Shown in pieces: positions 38,274 through 47,107 of a stretch of 64,000 bases of DNA. The DNA is from Psychrobacter sp. TAE2020 (GTDB lineage: Bacteria; Pseudomonadota; Gammaproteobacteria; Pseudomonadales; Moraxellaceae): the NCBI RefSeq assembly GCF_018919485.1, contig NZ_JAHLMU010000001.1, forward strand, positions 3,035,138 to 3,099,137, read 5' to 3'. How positions within the stretch are numbered: the first letter of the stretch is position 1; the number at the start of each line of letters is the position of its first letter. The position numbers were made by a program, and so were the translations under genes. The notes under the pieces are model-generated. The model saw only the letters and a program-made list of their open reading frames with translations. It made no database searches and had not been told where the DNA came from.

Positions 38274-39416
38274 ATGTGTGCTGATACCTTTTATACCTCT
38301 GATACTTTACTAGACAATAACAGCTGCTTAGACTCGGCTCCTAGTTTGCCTCATTTACTGTTTCATGGCACTACATGGCACAGTCGGCTACTACCTAGTG
38401 CGCACAAATTTGCTTATCCGTATCGCTATTGGGGGGTCAATATCAGCGCTCTGGCAACAGGACAGCCATTGCCAGAAGTAGGGTTATACAGTGTGAGTGA
38501 CTCAACATCAGTCACTGAGCCAACAGTAAGGCCTGACTCTTTAACGTCTAAATTACTAAGCAGTCGGCTGTTTACTAATAGCAAACTAAACGGATTAGCG
38601 TTATTTTCAGCAAAGCACAGCGCTATCCAACAGTTTTGTCCTAGCGATTATTTACATCAACCAGACAACGAAGAACCGCAAGGCGAGCTAGATAAGGATA
38701 AGCGTAAAGCTCAGCGTCATACTGGCTATTATAACAAAGTGCAACTGCAAGCAGCCAATGAGCAGCTATTAGCACGCTTAAATGCGGCATTTATTGAGCA
38801 GACGGGTAGTGCCCCTACAGGTGATATGCTCGGCTTAGTGGTTTGTCGCAATGCCGGTTTGTACTTTAGCCCAGTGAATTTTTATTTAGGTTTTGATGAG
38901 CAGCAAATACCGAGTCATTTATTGGCTGAAGTATCTAATACTCCATGGGATAAGCGTCATTATTATGGATTTTTATTACAGGGTGCAGATAGCGAGTTTT
39001 GTCATGACAAAAACTTTCATGTGTCACCTTTTAACCCTATCGATCAGCAGTATTGCTGGCAAGTTTCTATAAAACACACCTTAGAGGATATTAAAAACAG
39101 TACCCTGAAAAATACAATGGCCAATACTAACATTGACACTCAAGCTAATAAGTCGCTATTAGGTGGTTTACAAGTTCGTATCGCTATTAATATTAGTGAT
39201 GTGCGAGGTGAGGTATTGAAGACGGGTATCAAGATGATCGGAGTACCGATGAGCGCACCTGCTGTTCGGGCCAGTTTGGCTAAAAACCCCCTAATGAACG
39301 CCACCTCACTAACACGAATCTACTGGCAGGCCCTTAAACTCTATGCTATCAAAAAAGTACCTTATGTTGGCTACGATGAAAAGTTGGCCGATAGTAAGCA
39401 AGCTAAACAGCGCTAA
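38274..39416 (+). CDS. DUF1365 family protein
   Basis: A protein of 380 residues. DUF1365 text: LLFHGTTWHSRLLPSAHKFAYPYRYWGVNI at the start, GLVVCRNAGLYFSPVNFYLGF, WDKRHYYGFLLQ, FCHDKNFHVSPFNPIDQQYCW and the C-terminal TRIYWQALKLYAIKKVPYVGY. An insertion of about 60 polar residues after residue 60 and another near 265-285 make it longer than usual. It follows the flavoprotein by 70 bp and precedes the GlcG-like and Cfa-like genes. The biochemical role is not established; association with fatty-acid modification is known from gene neighbourhoods. Confidence 0.88.
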   Translation: MCADTFYTSDTLLDNNSCLDSAPSLPHLLFHGTTWHSRLLPSAHKFAYPYRYWGVNISALATGQPLPEVGLYSVSDSTSVTEPTVRPDSLTSKLLSSRLFTNSKLNGLALFSAKHSAIQQFCPSDYLHQPDNEEPQGELDKDKRKAQRHTGYYNKVQLQAANEQLLARLNAAFIEQTGSAPTGDMLGLVVCRNAGLYFSPVNFYLGFDEQQIPSHLLAEVSNTPWDKRHYYGFLLQGADSEFCHDKNFHVSPFNPIDQQYCWQVSIKHTLEDIKNSTLKNTMANTNIDTQANKSLLGGLQVRIAINISDVRGEVLKTGIKMIGVPMSAPAVRASLAKNPLMNATSLTRIYWQALKLYAIKKVPYVGYDEKLADSKQAKQR

Positions 39417-39583
39417 CCAATAAATCTACGACTGTTATGTGTAACTGGCACAGGCTATTTGTTAGCAGCACTTACTTTAGTTACATTTTTGATAATTAAA
39501 ACTAAACAGTTATAAGGTATCCTTTTAGTGCGTTCTCATTTACTTGTGCTTTTATATAAATAAGCAATAATCCTAGGATTTTT

Positions 39584-40126
39584 ATGACCCTTTTATCAAA
39601 ACTACCTAAGCATTTATCTAAAGCTTTATTCGCTGCGGCTGTATTAGCTAGTGCAACGAATGTGGTAGCAGCAACTACAACTACAGTTGCCAAATCTAAA
39701 TTAGTATTACAACAGTCAAATATTTCATTAGCCTTAGCCAATCAGTTGGTCGAAGCGACTATGGAAGCTTGTCATGCAGAAGGTAAGTCTGCTGTGGTAG
39801 CAGTCGTTGACCGTGCTGGTAATCTAATAGCTTTACAACGTGATGATAATGTTGGTCCGCACAATACTGATGCGGCTATTCGCAAAGCCTATACTGCTCT
39901 ATCTACTAAAACCCCATCGCGTACTTTGGCTGATAATGCTCGTGCTAATCCAGATTCAAGCAACTTAAATACGGTACATGACTTACTACTTATTGGTGGC
40001 GGTGTACCGATCAAATTTGGTGGTGAAGTAATCGGCGCTATCGCTGGTGGTGGCGCTGGCGGTGCTGTACAAGATGAAAGCTGTGCCTTACAAGGTATCG
40101 AAAAAGTTCTGCCAAACCAAAAATAG
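39584..40126 (+). CDS. GlcG/HbpS-family protein, exported
   Basis: A 180-residue protein with a signal peptide (about 1-28, ending VVAA) and the GlcG/HbpS fold: LVEATMEACHAEGKSAVVAVVDRAGNLIALQRDD, AIRKAYTALSTKTPS and the glycine-rich GGVPIKFGGEVIGAIAGGGAGG. In Streptomyces, HbpS binds heme and senses redox stress; bacterial homologues also occur in glycolate and 1,2-propanediol loci. It interrupts an otherwise typical lipid-modification cluster and has its own hairpin terminator, so it may be an insertion into the cluster or an oxidant-sensing member of it. Confidence 0.83.
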   Translation: MTLLSKLPKHLSKALFAAAVLASATNVVAATTTTVAKSKLVLQQSNISLALANQLVEATMEACHAEGKSAVVAVVDRAGNLIALQRDDNVGPHNTDAAIRKAYTALSTKTPSRTLADNARANPDSSNLNTVHDLLLIGGGVPIKFGGEVIGAIAGGGAGGAVQDESCALQGIEKVLPNQK

Positions 40127-40200
40127 TAAAGCGAGCGCTGATTACCTATAGGCTCAATGGTGAGACAGAATTGAATCACTATAAAAGATTAAGATAGACG

Positions 40201-40238
40201 AGTGGTAATTACTCTTAGGGTAGTTACCACTTATTTTT
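40201..40238 (+). terminator. Terminator-like hairpin after the GlcG/HbpS-like gene
   Basis: AGTGGTAA pairs with TTACCACT across a 15-nt loop, followed by TATTTTT. It suggests the following Cfa-like gene has its own promoter in the remaining 125 bp. Confidence 0.65.
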
Positions 40239-40362
40239 ACTTCCTTTGTAATTATTGATTACCTTTGTTTTATATGTATTTTTTCATACTTCCTTTAGCA
40301 TACTATAGCTTTGTACTAAGCTGTTTTAATGCCTAGCCAAACTTAGACAGGATACTAGTCAT

Positions 40363-41781
40363 ATGCCAGCACGCCCTACTAATCGTACGCCCACTTCAAA
40401 ACTAGGTAAGCTCAATGCCCGTTTAAGCCAAACCGTTAATGATAGCGCTGTCCTTAAGCCTATGCTGAAGCCGGTAAGTCTTAGTGTCAATTACTTGGCT
40501 AGAAAGGCGATATTTCAGGCGTTAAAGCACCTACAGTTTGGTAGTTTGACTCTCATCGAAGATTTTGAGCAAGGCGTGCCTAGCAACCAAAATTTCGGTA
40601 GTGCTGAGGCGCAAGCGGTAACTGATACTGTCGCTACCTTGAACAGCTCGACGGTTGGCCGCCATCCATTGCAGGTGACCTTGACGATCCATGATAGTAG
40701 TGTCTATCGTCAACTGTTATTTGGTGGCTCTATTGCTTTAGCGGACAGCTATATCAATGGTGAATGGGATACTGAAGATCTGACTGGCCTTATAAGATTA
40801 GCCGCTCGTAACTTGGCAGTACTCAACAAGCTTGAAAGCCGCTTTGCGGGGGTTAGCCGGACTTTTGAGAGGGCTAAACATCAGCTGCGTAATAATGATG
40901 AGTTAGGTTCTAAGTCAAATATTTTAGCCCATTATGATTTGGGCAATGCTATGTACGAGCGTTTCCTAGATAGTACGATGATGTACTCCTCCGCTGTATA
41001 TTCGACGCCTGAGACCTCGTTAGCTCAAGCACAGCAGCACAAGCTGGCATTGATATGCCAACGGCTGCAACTCAGTGCTGACGATCATGTGATAGAGATC
41101 GGTACTGGCTGGGGCGGTTTCGCAATTTATGCCGCGCAGCACTATGGCTGTAAAGTAACGACTACTACTATCTCAGATGCGCAATATCAAGAAGCGCAAC
41201 GGCGGGTGCAGCTAGCAGGACTAGAGGACAAAGTGACTCTACTCAAGCAAGACTATCGTGAGCTGACTGGGCACTATGACAAGCTAGTCAGTATTGAGAT
41301 GATAGAGGCAGTAGGGCATGAGTATTTACCTACGTTTTTTGCCAAATGTAATGAGTTGCTTAAGCCTACCGGCCTGATGGTATTGCAAGCGATTACCTTT
41401 AATGATCAAAACTATCAAGAGTACTTAGGCTCGGTAGATTTTATTCAGACTCATATCTTCCCTGGTGGTTGCTTACTATCGAATCAAGAGCTGAATACTC
41501 AGTTTACTGAACAGACTGATATGGTCATCAAGCAATTACATGACTATGGCTTTGACTATGCTTACACTTTGCGTGATTGGCGAGCAGCCTTTATGGATCA
41601 GCGTCAAGAGATCAAAGCGCTTGGCTATGATGAAGCCTTTATTCGCTTATGGGAGTTTTATTTCTGTTACTGCGAAGGAGGGTTTTTAGAGCGCACGATT
41701 GGGGTGGTACAAGTGACGGCGGTCAAACCTGATAATATTGACACTATGCATCTCTTTGCTCTAACCGCTACTGATAATTGA
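40363..41781 (+). CDS. cfa: Cyclopropane-fatty-acyl-phospholipid synthase family methyltransferase
   Basis: A SAM-dependent enzyme of 472 residues acting on unsaturated acyl chains of membrane phospholipids. Motifs: LAHYDLGNAMYERFLDSTMMYSSAVY, the SAM-binding IEIGTGWGGFAIYAAQHYG, the substrate-site SIEMIEAVGHEYLP, DYGFDYAYTLRDWRAAF and the C-terminal FYFCYCEGGFLERTIGVVQV. A true cyclopropane synthase and the related UfaM-type methylase that makes methylated or furan fatty acids share these motifs, and the neighbours make the latter worth considering. DUF2177 follows 31 bp downstream. Confidence 0.9.
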   Translation: MPARPTNRTPTSKLGKLNARLSQTVNDSAVLKPMLKPVSLSVNYLARKAIFQALKHLQFGSLTLIEDFEQGVPSNQNFGSAEAQAVTDTVATLNSSTVGRHPLQVTLTIHDSSVYRQLLFGGSIALADSYINGEWDTEDLTGLIRLAARNLAVLNKLESRFAGVSRTFERAKHQLRNNDELGSKSNILAHYDLGNAMYERFLDSTMMYSSAVYSTPETSLAQAQQHKLALICQRLQLSADDHVIEIGTGWGGFAIYAAQHYGCKVTTTTISDAQYQEAQRRVQLAGLEDKVTLLKQDYRELTGHYDKLVSIEMIEAVGHEYLPTFFAKCNELLKPTGLMVLQAITFNDQNYQEYLGSVDFIQTHIFPGGCLLSNQELNTQFTEQTDMVIKQLHDYGFDYAYTLRDWRAAFMDQRQEIKALGYDEAFIRLWEFYFCYCEGGFLERTIGVVQVTAVKPDNIDTMHLFALTATDN

Positions 41782-41812
41782 CACTAGGTTGTCATCATAT
41801 AAGGATATTATT

Positions 41813-42223
41813 ATGGGTTACTTATTTATTTATCTTGCTGCGGTTGCTATCTTTTTGGGCGTTGATTTCGTTTGGTTAACGACGATGAAAAGTGCTTTCT
41901 ATGAACAGCGTATTGGTCATTTGCTTGCTGATGAGCCTAATATGATGGCTGCTGGTGTGTTCTATCTATTCTATGTTCTAGCGCTGTGCATCCTCATCTT
42001 ATATCCTCAGATTAAGGCTCAAGCTTCTATTGGCCATATTTTCTTATTAGGCGGCTTAATTGGACTGATGGCTTATGGTACATACGACTTTACTAACTTA
42101 GCTCTATATAAAGGCTTCACTCTCGATACGGCATTAGTAGACTTTGCTTGGGGTGGTATCTTAACGGGTACGGTCAGTGCAGTTGTGGCATGGTTGGCCT
42201 ATCACTTCAATTGGTTAAACTAA
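41813..42223 (+). CDS. DUF2177 family membrane protein
   Basis: A membrane protein of 136 residues with about four transmembrane helices. Family text includes FLGVDFVWLTTMKSAFYEQRIGHLL and the C-terminal TYDFTNLALYKGF, LVDFAWGGILTG. The frame is open from 41789, but the ATG at 41813 is preceded by AAGGATATTATT at the right distance. It lies 31 bp after the Cfa-like gene and is frequently found in such clusters. The function is unknown; a lipid-related role is inferred from context. Confidence 0.87.
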   Translation: MGYLFIYLAAVAIFLGVDFVWLTTMKSAFYEQRIGHLLADEPNMMAAGVFYLFYVLALCILILYPQIKAQASIGHIFLLGGLIGLMAYGTYDFTNLALYKGFTLDTALVDFAWGGILTGTVSAVVAWLAYHFNWLN

Positions 42224-42330
42224 AAAGTGTTTTTTAATAGTTATATAGTCCTTAGCGCAGGCTAAGCAGTGGTAGCAGCGCTTAAATAGTTGTATGATGG
42301 GAAATTCTTTACTACACTCTTAAATAAAAT

Positions 42331-42364
42331 AAGCGTAGCTCAAGGAACTGAGTTACGCTTTTTC
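42331..42364 (+). terminator. Terminator ending the lipid-modification cluster
   Basis: AAGCGTAGCTCA pairs with TGAGTTACGCTT with one G-T pair, across AGGAAC, followed by a T-run. The other part of the 382-bp gap to the next gene is AT-rich and holds nothing I recognise. Confidence 0.82.
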
Positions 42365-42605
42365 TATGCAGTGTGCGCTAACGTTAGTCCGGTTTTATAG
42401 CGGATAGTAAAATTAAAGCTTAGTGATAATAGCAGCACTGCTGGCAAGCAGTTTATGGTTAGCCTTATTCAATATTGCCAAAGTTGCAAAGCTGTCAAAT
42501 TAATAACTGTTTAAATTGCTAAGTTTTCAATCAGCTGCAAGCTATTAATAAAGCCAAGCTAAACTGCGCCCATCTGAGCCTACCTAAACCTCCCTAAGGA
42601 CTGCT

Positions 42606-43157
42606 ATGCCACAATACAACACCTCATCTACTGCCAAAAAAGCGCCACTCAATCACGAACTCTACATGTCAGTATTAATGACCCCTGATATGGCTAACTT
42701 CATTGGTAATGTCCACGGGGGCGACTTGCTAAAGATGCTTGATCAGGTCGCTTATGCTTGTGCCAGCCGCTATAGCGGTAGTTATGTGGTTACCTTATCA
42801 GTCGATCAAGTTATGTTCCGTGAGCCTATCTATGTAGGTGAGTTAGTGACTTTTGCCGCTAGTGTCAATTATGTCGGTAGAACCTCAATGGAAGTAGGTA
42901 TTCGGGTAGAGTCAGAAGATGTGCGAGCGCGTACTATTCGCCATACTAATAGCTGTTATTTCACTATGGTTGCTATCGATGATAACGGTAAGCCTACCCC
43001 TATACCGCCACTAGATATTAAGAATCCGATGCAAAAATGTCGTTTTGATGCGGCCTTAGATCGTAAACAGCTGCACATGCAAAATTCAAGTCGCCCTAGC
43101 TGTGATATCTCTAGTATGGTTGGTGAACTAGCTATCAGTCATGAAAATGGTAATTAG
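42606..43157 (+). CDS. Acyl-CoA thioesterase (hotdog fold, YciA/ACOT type)
   Basis: A 183-residue hotdog thioesterase. The signature GNVHGGDLLKMLDQVAYACASR (about residues 35-56) contains the catalytic Asp/His region, followed by VTLSVDQVMFREPIYVGELV and NYVGRTSMEVGIRVESED. Enzymes of this group hydrolyse acyl-CoA to free acid and CoA and form hexamers. The C-terminal extension (residues 140-183) is polar and poorly conserved. AAGGACTGCT precedes the ATG. It has no operon partners. Confidence 0.88.
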   Translation: MPQYNTSSTAKKAPLNHELYMSVLMTPDMANFIGNVHGGDLLKMLDQVAYACASRYSGSYVVTLSVDQVMFREPIYVGELVTFAASVNYVGRTSMEVGIRVESEDVRARTIRHTNSCYFTMVAIDDNGKPTPIPPLDIKNPMQKCRFDAALDRKQLHMQNSSRPSCDISSMVGELAISHENGN

Positions 43158-43456
43158 TCCAATAATAAGTCTAATACTAAAACCTATAGTCACTAATATC
43201 TTAAGAGAGTTAATAGCCTAGTAACAGCCAAGCGGTGTAAGCTTGTCTTATTCAGCTAAGCATTCACCGTTAACTACTTACACTAATAAGCATTCAGCAA
43301 TAAATGCTTGCTGATAGACAGTGCTAGCTCGACCCCTTAAGTGGCATCATCAACTACGAGTCACTAAAAAGTTACTGATAAAATTTGCCACTTATTTTAG
43401 GCTAAAGCAACTATAAAGCTTAGTTCGTCTTATCACCATACTTTATTGAGTCTAGC

Positions 43457-44587
43457 ATGAGTCTAAAACCATCAGTCGCTAACCCGCATTTGCATGCTAA
43501 TAATACAGCACTAACCCATAGTGCTCGTGGCGTAGGCGGCCTTGATTCTAATAAAGAGTCGGATAACGTCGGCAGTGCTGACAATATGTCCAATGATGCG
43601 CCCAACGATGCGCCCAACGATGCGCACAGCAACAAGCAACGGCATTCAGGCTCAGTAATCACCGTATTGATCGCTATTGGTGCCAACTTATTGATCGCTA
43701 TTGCCAAATCATTTGCCGCTTTTATAACGGGCTCTGCTTCTATGATTGCCGAAGCGGCACACTCATGGGCGGATACCGGTAATGGGGTGTTTTTACTTAT
43801 TGCTGAAAAAAAGGCGGTAAAACCTGCCGATATTAGTCATCCCCTAGGCTATGGAAAAGAGTCTTATGTCTGGTCAATGATAGCGGCCTTTGGCGTATTT
43901 ATGGCCGGCTCTATTGTCTCTATCTATACTGGTATTAGCGAATGGAATGCGGTCGAGACCGAGACCAATTACACTGTCGCTTTCGTGATTTTAGCAGTCG
44001 CCTTTGTACTCGAAGGGTTTTCATTGCTGCAAGCTTATCGACAGAGCAAAGAGCATGGGGCAGCGATAAACGTTAGCGCTATTGATTATGTGATCGATAC
44101 TTCTAATCCTACTTTACGTGGGGTATTCTTCGAAGATTCAGCGGCAGTCATTGGTTTGCTGATTGCTGCAGCAGCGATGGGGATGCACGCTTATACTGGT
44201 AGCCCAATTTGGGATGCTTTAGGTTCTATTATCGTTGGTATATTATTAGGAGCAGTGGCGATATTTTTGATCAGTCGTAATCGGGATTTTTTGGTCGGTT
44301 ACAAAGTATCAGATAGTATTCATCAGTATGTATTAGACAAGCTATTAGAGTCAGACGACGTTGAAAGCGTCTCTTATTTACATTTAGAATGGGTCGGGCC
44401 GAAGAAGATATTTATGGTTGCCGCGGTAAACTTTGTTGGTAATCAGCATGAAGATAGCATCGCTCATAAGTTTGAAACTATAGAAAACCAATTCCGAGCC
44501 AATCCTTTATTTCAAGAGGCGATCTTGACCTTATCGGTACCCAACGCTAAGCCTTTATGTACAAAAGAGGATAAACTGCTGGTGTAA
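43457..44587 (+). CDS. Cation diffusion facilitator family metal transporter (SLC30A9-like)
   Basis: A CDF transporter of 376 residues that would export divalent metals (Zn, Fe or Mn) in exchange for protons. The N-terminal 60 residues are polar and include a short repeat NDAPNDAPNDAH. Helix 2 carries the metal-binding pattern in AEAAHSWADTGN (HxxxD). In helix 5 the usual HxxxD is replaced by FEDSAAVIGLLIA, typical of the ZnT9/SLC30A9-like branch. The C-terminal cytoplasmic domain (about 300-376) is present. It appears monocistronic; the 299-bp upstream gap has a weak hairpin (AAGCATT / AATGCTT) but no recognised regulatory site. Confidence 0.88.
   Translation: MSLKPSVANPHLHANNTALTHSARGVGGLDSNKESDNVGSADNMSNDAPNDAPNDAHSNKQRHSGSVITVLIAIGANLLIAIAKSFAAFITGSASMIAEAAHSWADTGNGVFLLIAEKKAVKPADISHPLGYGKESYVWSMIAAFGVFMAGSIVSIYTGISEWNAVETETNYTVAFVILAVAFVLEGFSLLQAYRQSKEHGAAINVSAIDYVIDTSNPTLRGVFFEDSAAVIGLLIAAAAMGMHAYTGSPIWDALGSIIVGILLGAVAIFLISRNRDFLVGYKVSDSIHQYVLDKLLESDDVESVSYLHLEWVGPKKIFMVAAVNFVGNQHEDSIAHKFETIENQFRANPLFQEAILTLSVPNAKPLCTKEDKLLV
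43592..43627. repeat. 12-bp tandem repeat inside the CDF gene
   Basis: Three in-frame copies of AAYGATGCGCMC, encoding NDAP-NDAP-NDAH in the polar N-terminal tail. As the unit is 12 bp, copy-number change keeps the frame. Confidence 0.85.
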
Positions 44588-44678
44588 CGATAAAAATAAT
44601 TCCTTATACTAATAGTCAGTTTATTGGCTTGAAAGCAGGCAAATAATTTTAGTTAAAACATCCAAGTGAGAGAGTGAT

Positions 44679-45431
44679 ATGAGCCATGGAACTCAGCAGC
44701 CACAAGACTTTAGTCTTGATTATTCGCCAGTAGTCGCTAGTCCTGTTACTACTTCATTTTCATCAGCAAAAACAGTATTTAGATCAGCGTCGCTACTGTC
44801 GATAGGGTTGGCTTTTGCCAGCACAGCAGTTATGACCCCAGCCTATGCTGAGTTGATTGTTTATGATCAGCCCAGTCAAAAGATCAATAGCGTAGGGCAA
44901 AACATTGGCTCTCAAGTTTATGCTCCCCAAGTTAGCGATAGGCAACTGCCCTCAGACACTTCTATTATTAAGCTAATGCAAGTGATGCATATTGATGAGC
45001 AAATAACCGGCATCATTAATGGTCAGCAAGCGGCTATTGATGTGATCAATAGCCAAACTACTAATGCCAAGCAATCAACAGCTGGTGATAAATTAAATAA
45101 ACGTCAGCGTGAACTACAGACTAAGATTCAAGGAGTTTTAGGTCAATATACTAAGATTATGGGCGAGGGTATCGATCAGGCCACTGATTCTGAAACTATG
45201 ACTCAAGCTTATATCACTGCTGCAAAAGCTCACTATAGCCAAACGGAAGTCGATGCGCAGATTAAGTTTTATGATACCCCAGTCGGCCAAAGTATCTTGG
45301 CCAAGCAACCACAAGTAACGGCTGCATTTTTGCAACAGTCGCTGTCGAATGAGATGGATATGAGTGCTACTAAAGAGCAGCTTAGTCAATTAATACCGCA
45401 AATGAAGCAGATTATTAAAGATATACTGTAG
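44679..45431 (+). CDS. DUF2059 domain protein, exported (copy A)
   Basis: A 250-residue protein with a late hydrophobic signal segment (about 33-54, ending TPAYA) after a polar N-region; the real start may be downstream. The C-terminal half matches DUF2059: SIIKLMQVMHIDEQ, then AYITAAKAHYSQTEVDAQIKFYDTPVGQSILAKQPQV. DUF2059 proteins are periplasmic helical proteins without a settled function. The next gene, 91 bp downstream, is a paralogue. Confidence 0.83.
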   Translation: MSHGTQQPQDFSLDYSPVVASPVTTSFSSAKTVFRSASLLSIGLAFASTAVMTPAYAELIVYDQPSQKINSVGQNIGSQVYAPQVSDRQLPSDTSIIKLMQVMHIDEQITGIINGQQAAIDVINSQTTNAKQSTAGDKLNKRQRELQTKIQGVLGQYTKIMGEGIDQATDSETMTQAYITAAKAHYSQTEVDAQIKFYDTPVGQSILAKQPQVTAAFLQQSLSNEMDMSATKEQLSQLIPQMKQIIKDIL

Positions 45432-45522
45432 CAAGTGCTAACTAATTTGTGCTTAACTAAAAACAGCACTAAGCTAAGAATTAACAGCCAATAATAGTCA
45501 GATATAAAAGCAAGGAAATACT

Positions 45523-46095
45523 ATGAAGTCCTTACTAAGAAATAGCGCAGTCGCTCTCTCATTGACAGTAAGTGCGATGACGGTGATGGCAGTACCAACG
45601 CTGTCTGCACAAGCTGCTGTCCCAACCGAAGCCTCTTTATTAAAGCTAATAAAAGTCACTAAAGTGGTCGAAATGATGGATGATATGACTAGCGAAAGCA
45701 GAGTGACTGAGCAAGTTATGCAGGGATTATTAGCAGCGATGCCCAAGGATGATTTGAATGAAAGTCAGCGCCAGCAGTTCGATAATATTGTGAATAAGTA
45801 TAGCAAAGAGATAGCTAGTAGCTTTGACATGCAGAGCTTTAATCAACAAATTATGGGTTTTTATATTGACTCTGCTAAGCAGCATTTCAATCAACAAGAA
45901 GTCGATGCTCAAATTACTTTTTATAGTAGCGCTATAGGTCAGAGCATTATTAACAAACAGCCAGCTATTATGGAAGACTACTTAGCAAAAGTAACTAGCC
46001 AAGTTATGCCTACTATTATGAAGACTAGTATACAAAAAACTCAGGATATCATGCCGCGTATGGCTGCAGATATTAAAGCACTAACTGCTAAATAG
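45523..46095 (+). CDS. DUF2059 domain protein, exported (copy B)
   Basis: A protein of 190 residues with a clean signal peptide (ending LSAQA, about residue 26) and the DUF2059 pattern SLLKLIKVTKVVEMMDDM, FYIDSAKQHFNQQEVDAQITFYSSAIGQSIINKQPAIME. It shares the QxEVDAQIxFYxxxxGQSIxxKQP core with copy A and is a tandem paralogue of it. AAGGAAATACT precedes the ATG. A terminator follows at 46138. Confidence 0.88.
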   Translation: MKSLLRNSAVALSLTVSAMTVMAVPTLSAQAAVPTEASLLKLIKVTKVVEMMDDMTSESRVTEQVMQGLLAAMPKDDLNESQRQQFDNIVNKYSKEIASSFDMQSFNQQIMGFYIDSAKQHFNQQEVDAQITFYSSAIGQSIINKQPAIMEDYLAKVTSQVMPTIMKTSIQKTQDIMPRMAADIKALTAK

Positions 46096-46137
46096 TAAAG
46101 CCAGTAGGTTTTATGGCCAGTCATTATATAAAATACA

Positions 46138-46170
46138 AAAAAAGGTTATCAATTAAGATAACCTTTTTTA
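46138..46170. terminator. Bidirectional terminator between the DUF2059 pair and the Dps-like gene
   Basis: AAAAAAGGTTATC pairs with GATAACCTTTTTT across AATTAA, a perfect stem between convergent genes. Confidence 0.9.
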
Positions 46171-46228
46171 TTGTCTACGCTTCATTCTAGGTCAGTTATT
46201 GATGAAATAAGCGCCCATTAAAATAAAG

Positions 46229-46711
46229 TTATTTTTTTGGAGCATTAGCACCGATGAACCAAGCGTCTTTATCTACTATACGACTAACTTCAGTCAATAA
46301 GTCAGCAGTATCTTCATCACCAGCATCACCCGCTGCATCAATACCTTCACGTAAAGTTTTAGCAACTTGCTTATAACGATTAGTCAGTTCACGTACATGC
46401 TGATCAACGTCAGTGATATCAGTAGGATAAGTCTCTAAAATAGAATCTTCAACCACACGTTTAGAGATACCATTGGCCTTACCGCCTAGAATAACAATAC
46501 GCTCAGCGACAGTATCAAAGGCTTCAGTCAAACGGCTATAAGTATCATCTAGTAACTGATGCACACCAATAAAACCCTTACCTTGCAAATTCCAATGACA
46601 TTGTTTGCTATCCATACTTAAGTCAATTAAGTTGGCTAAGTTAGCATTCAATAAGTTAATCATTTTTTCTGCAGTTGCGTCATCTATTCCACTTGCGTAA
46701 CGTTCTCTCAT
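46229..46711 (-). CDS. dps: Dps-like ferritin-family DNA-binding/iron-storage protein
   Basis: A Dps-family protein of 160 residues that would store iron and protect DNA from peroxide. Ferroxidase-type residues are visible in DSKQCHWNLQGKGFIGVHQLLDDTYSRL, with the conserved His and Asp of the inter-subunit iron site, and AERIVILGGKANG. The frame extends to a GTG at 46723, but the GGAG overlapping it is the ribosome site of the ATG at 46711. The N-terminal tail is short and not strongly basic, so DNA binding is not certain. The 396-bp upstream region holds its promoter; no OxyR-type site could be recognised by eye. Confidence 0.88.
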   Translation of the reverse strand: MRERYASGIDDATAEKMINLLNANLANLIDLSMDSKQCHWNLQGKGFIGVHQLLDDTYSRLTEAFDTVAERIVILGGKANGISKRVVEDSILETYPTDITDVDQHVRELTNRYKQVAKTLREGIDAAGDAGDEDTADLLTEVSRIVDKDAWFIGANAPKK

Positions 46712-47107
46712 TTTAAGCTCCACTATTTATTAGATTATTAGAATTTAAATTATTATAGGTTGTCGTGTTAACTCAACAAAGACGCTAAGATAATGCTCAC
46801 TTTTTATAATTGCAGTAAGCAGCTCGTAATAGAATGCTTTGTTGTCATTGATTAATTCAGTACTGATAATAGCAGCTTGTATCGATGATTAAACCCCTAA
46901 GCGTTAGGAGTTAGTTAGTGGTCGTGTAATGACTTTGTTAACCGTGAAAAGCTTTGTAAATTTGACGGTCAACTTATAGATACTATGTAATCAAAGTAAG
47001 CCAATCAAGGTAATAAAATCAGCTAAGAACAGCTGGTTAATTAAAATACATAAGGCTTAATATATAACCACTAAACTTATAAATAATTTTAGCTATCAAT
47101 GAGGGTA

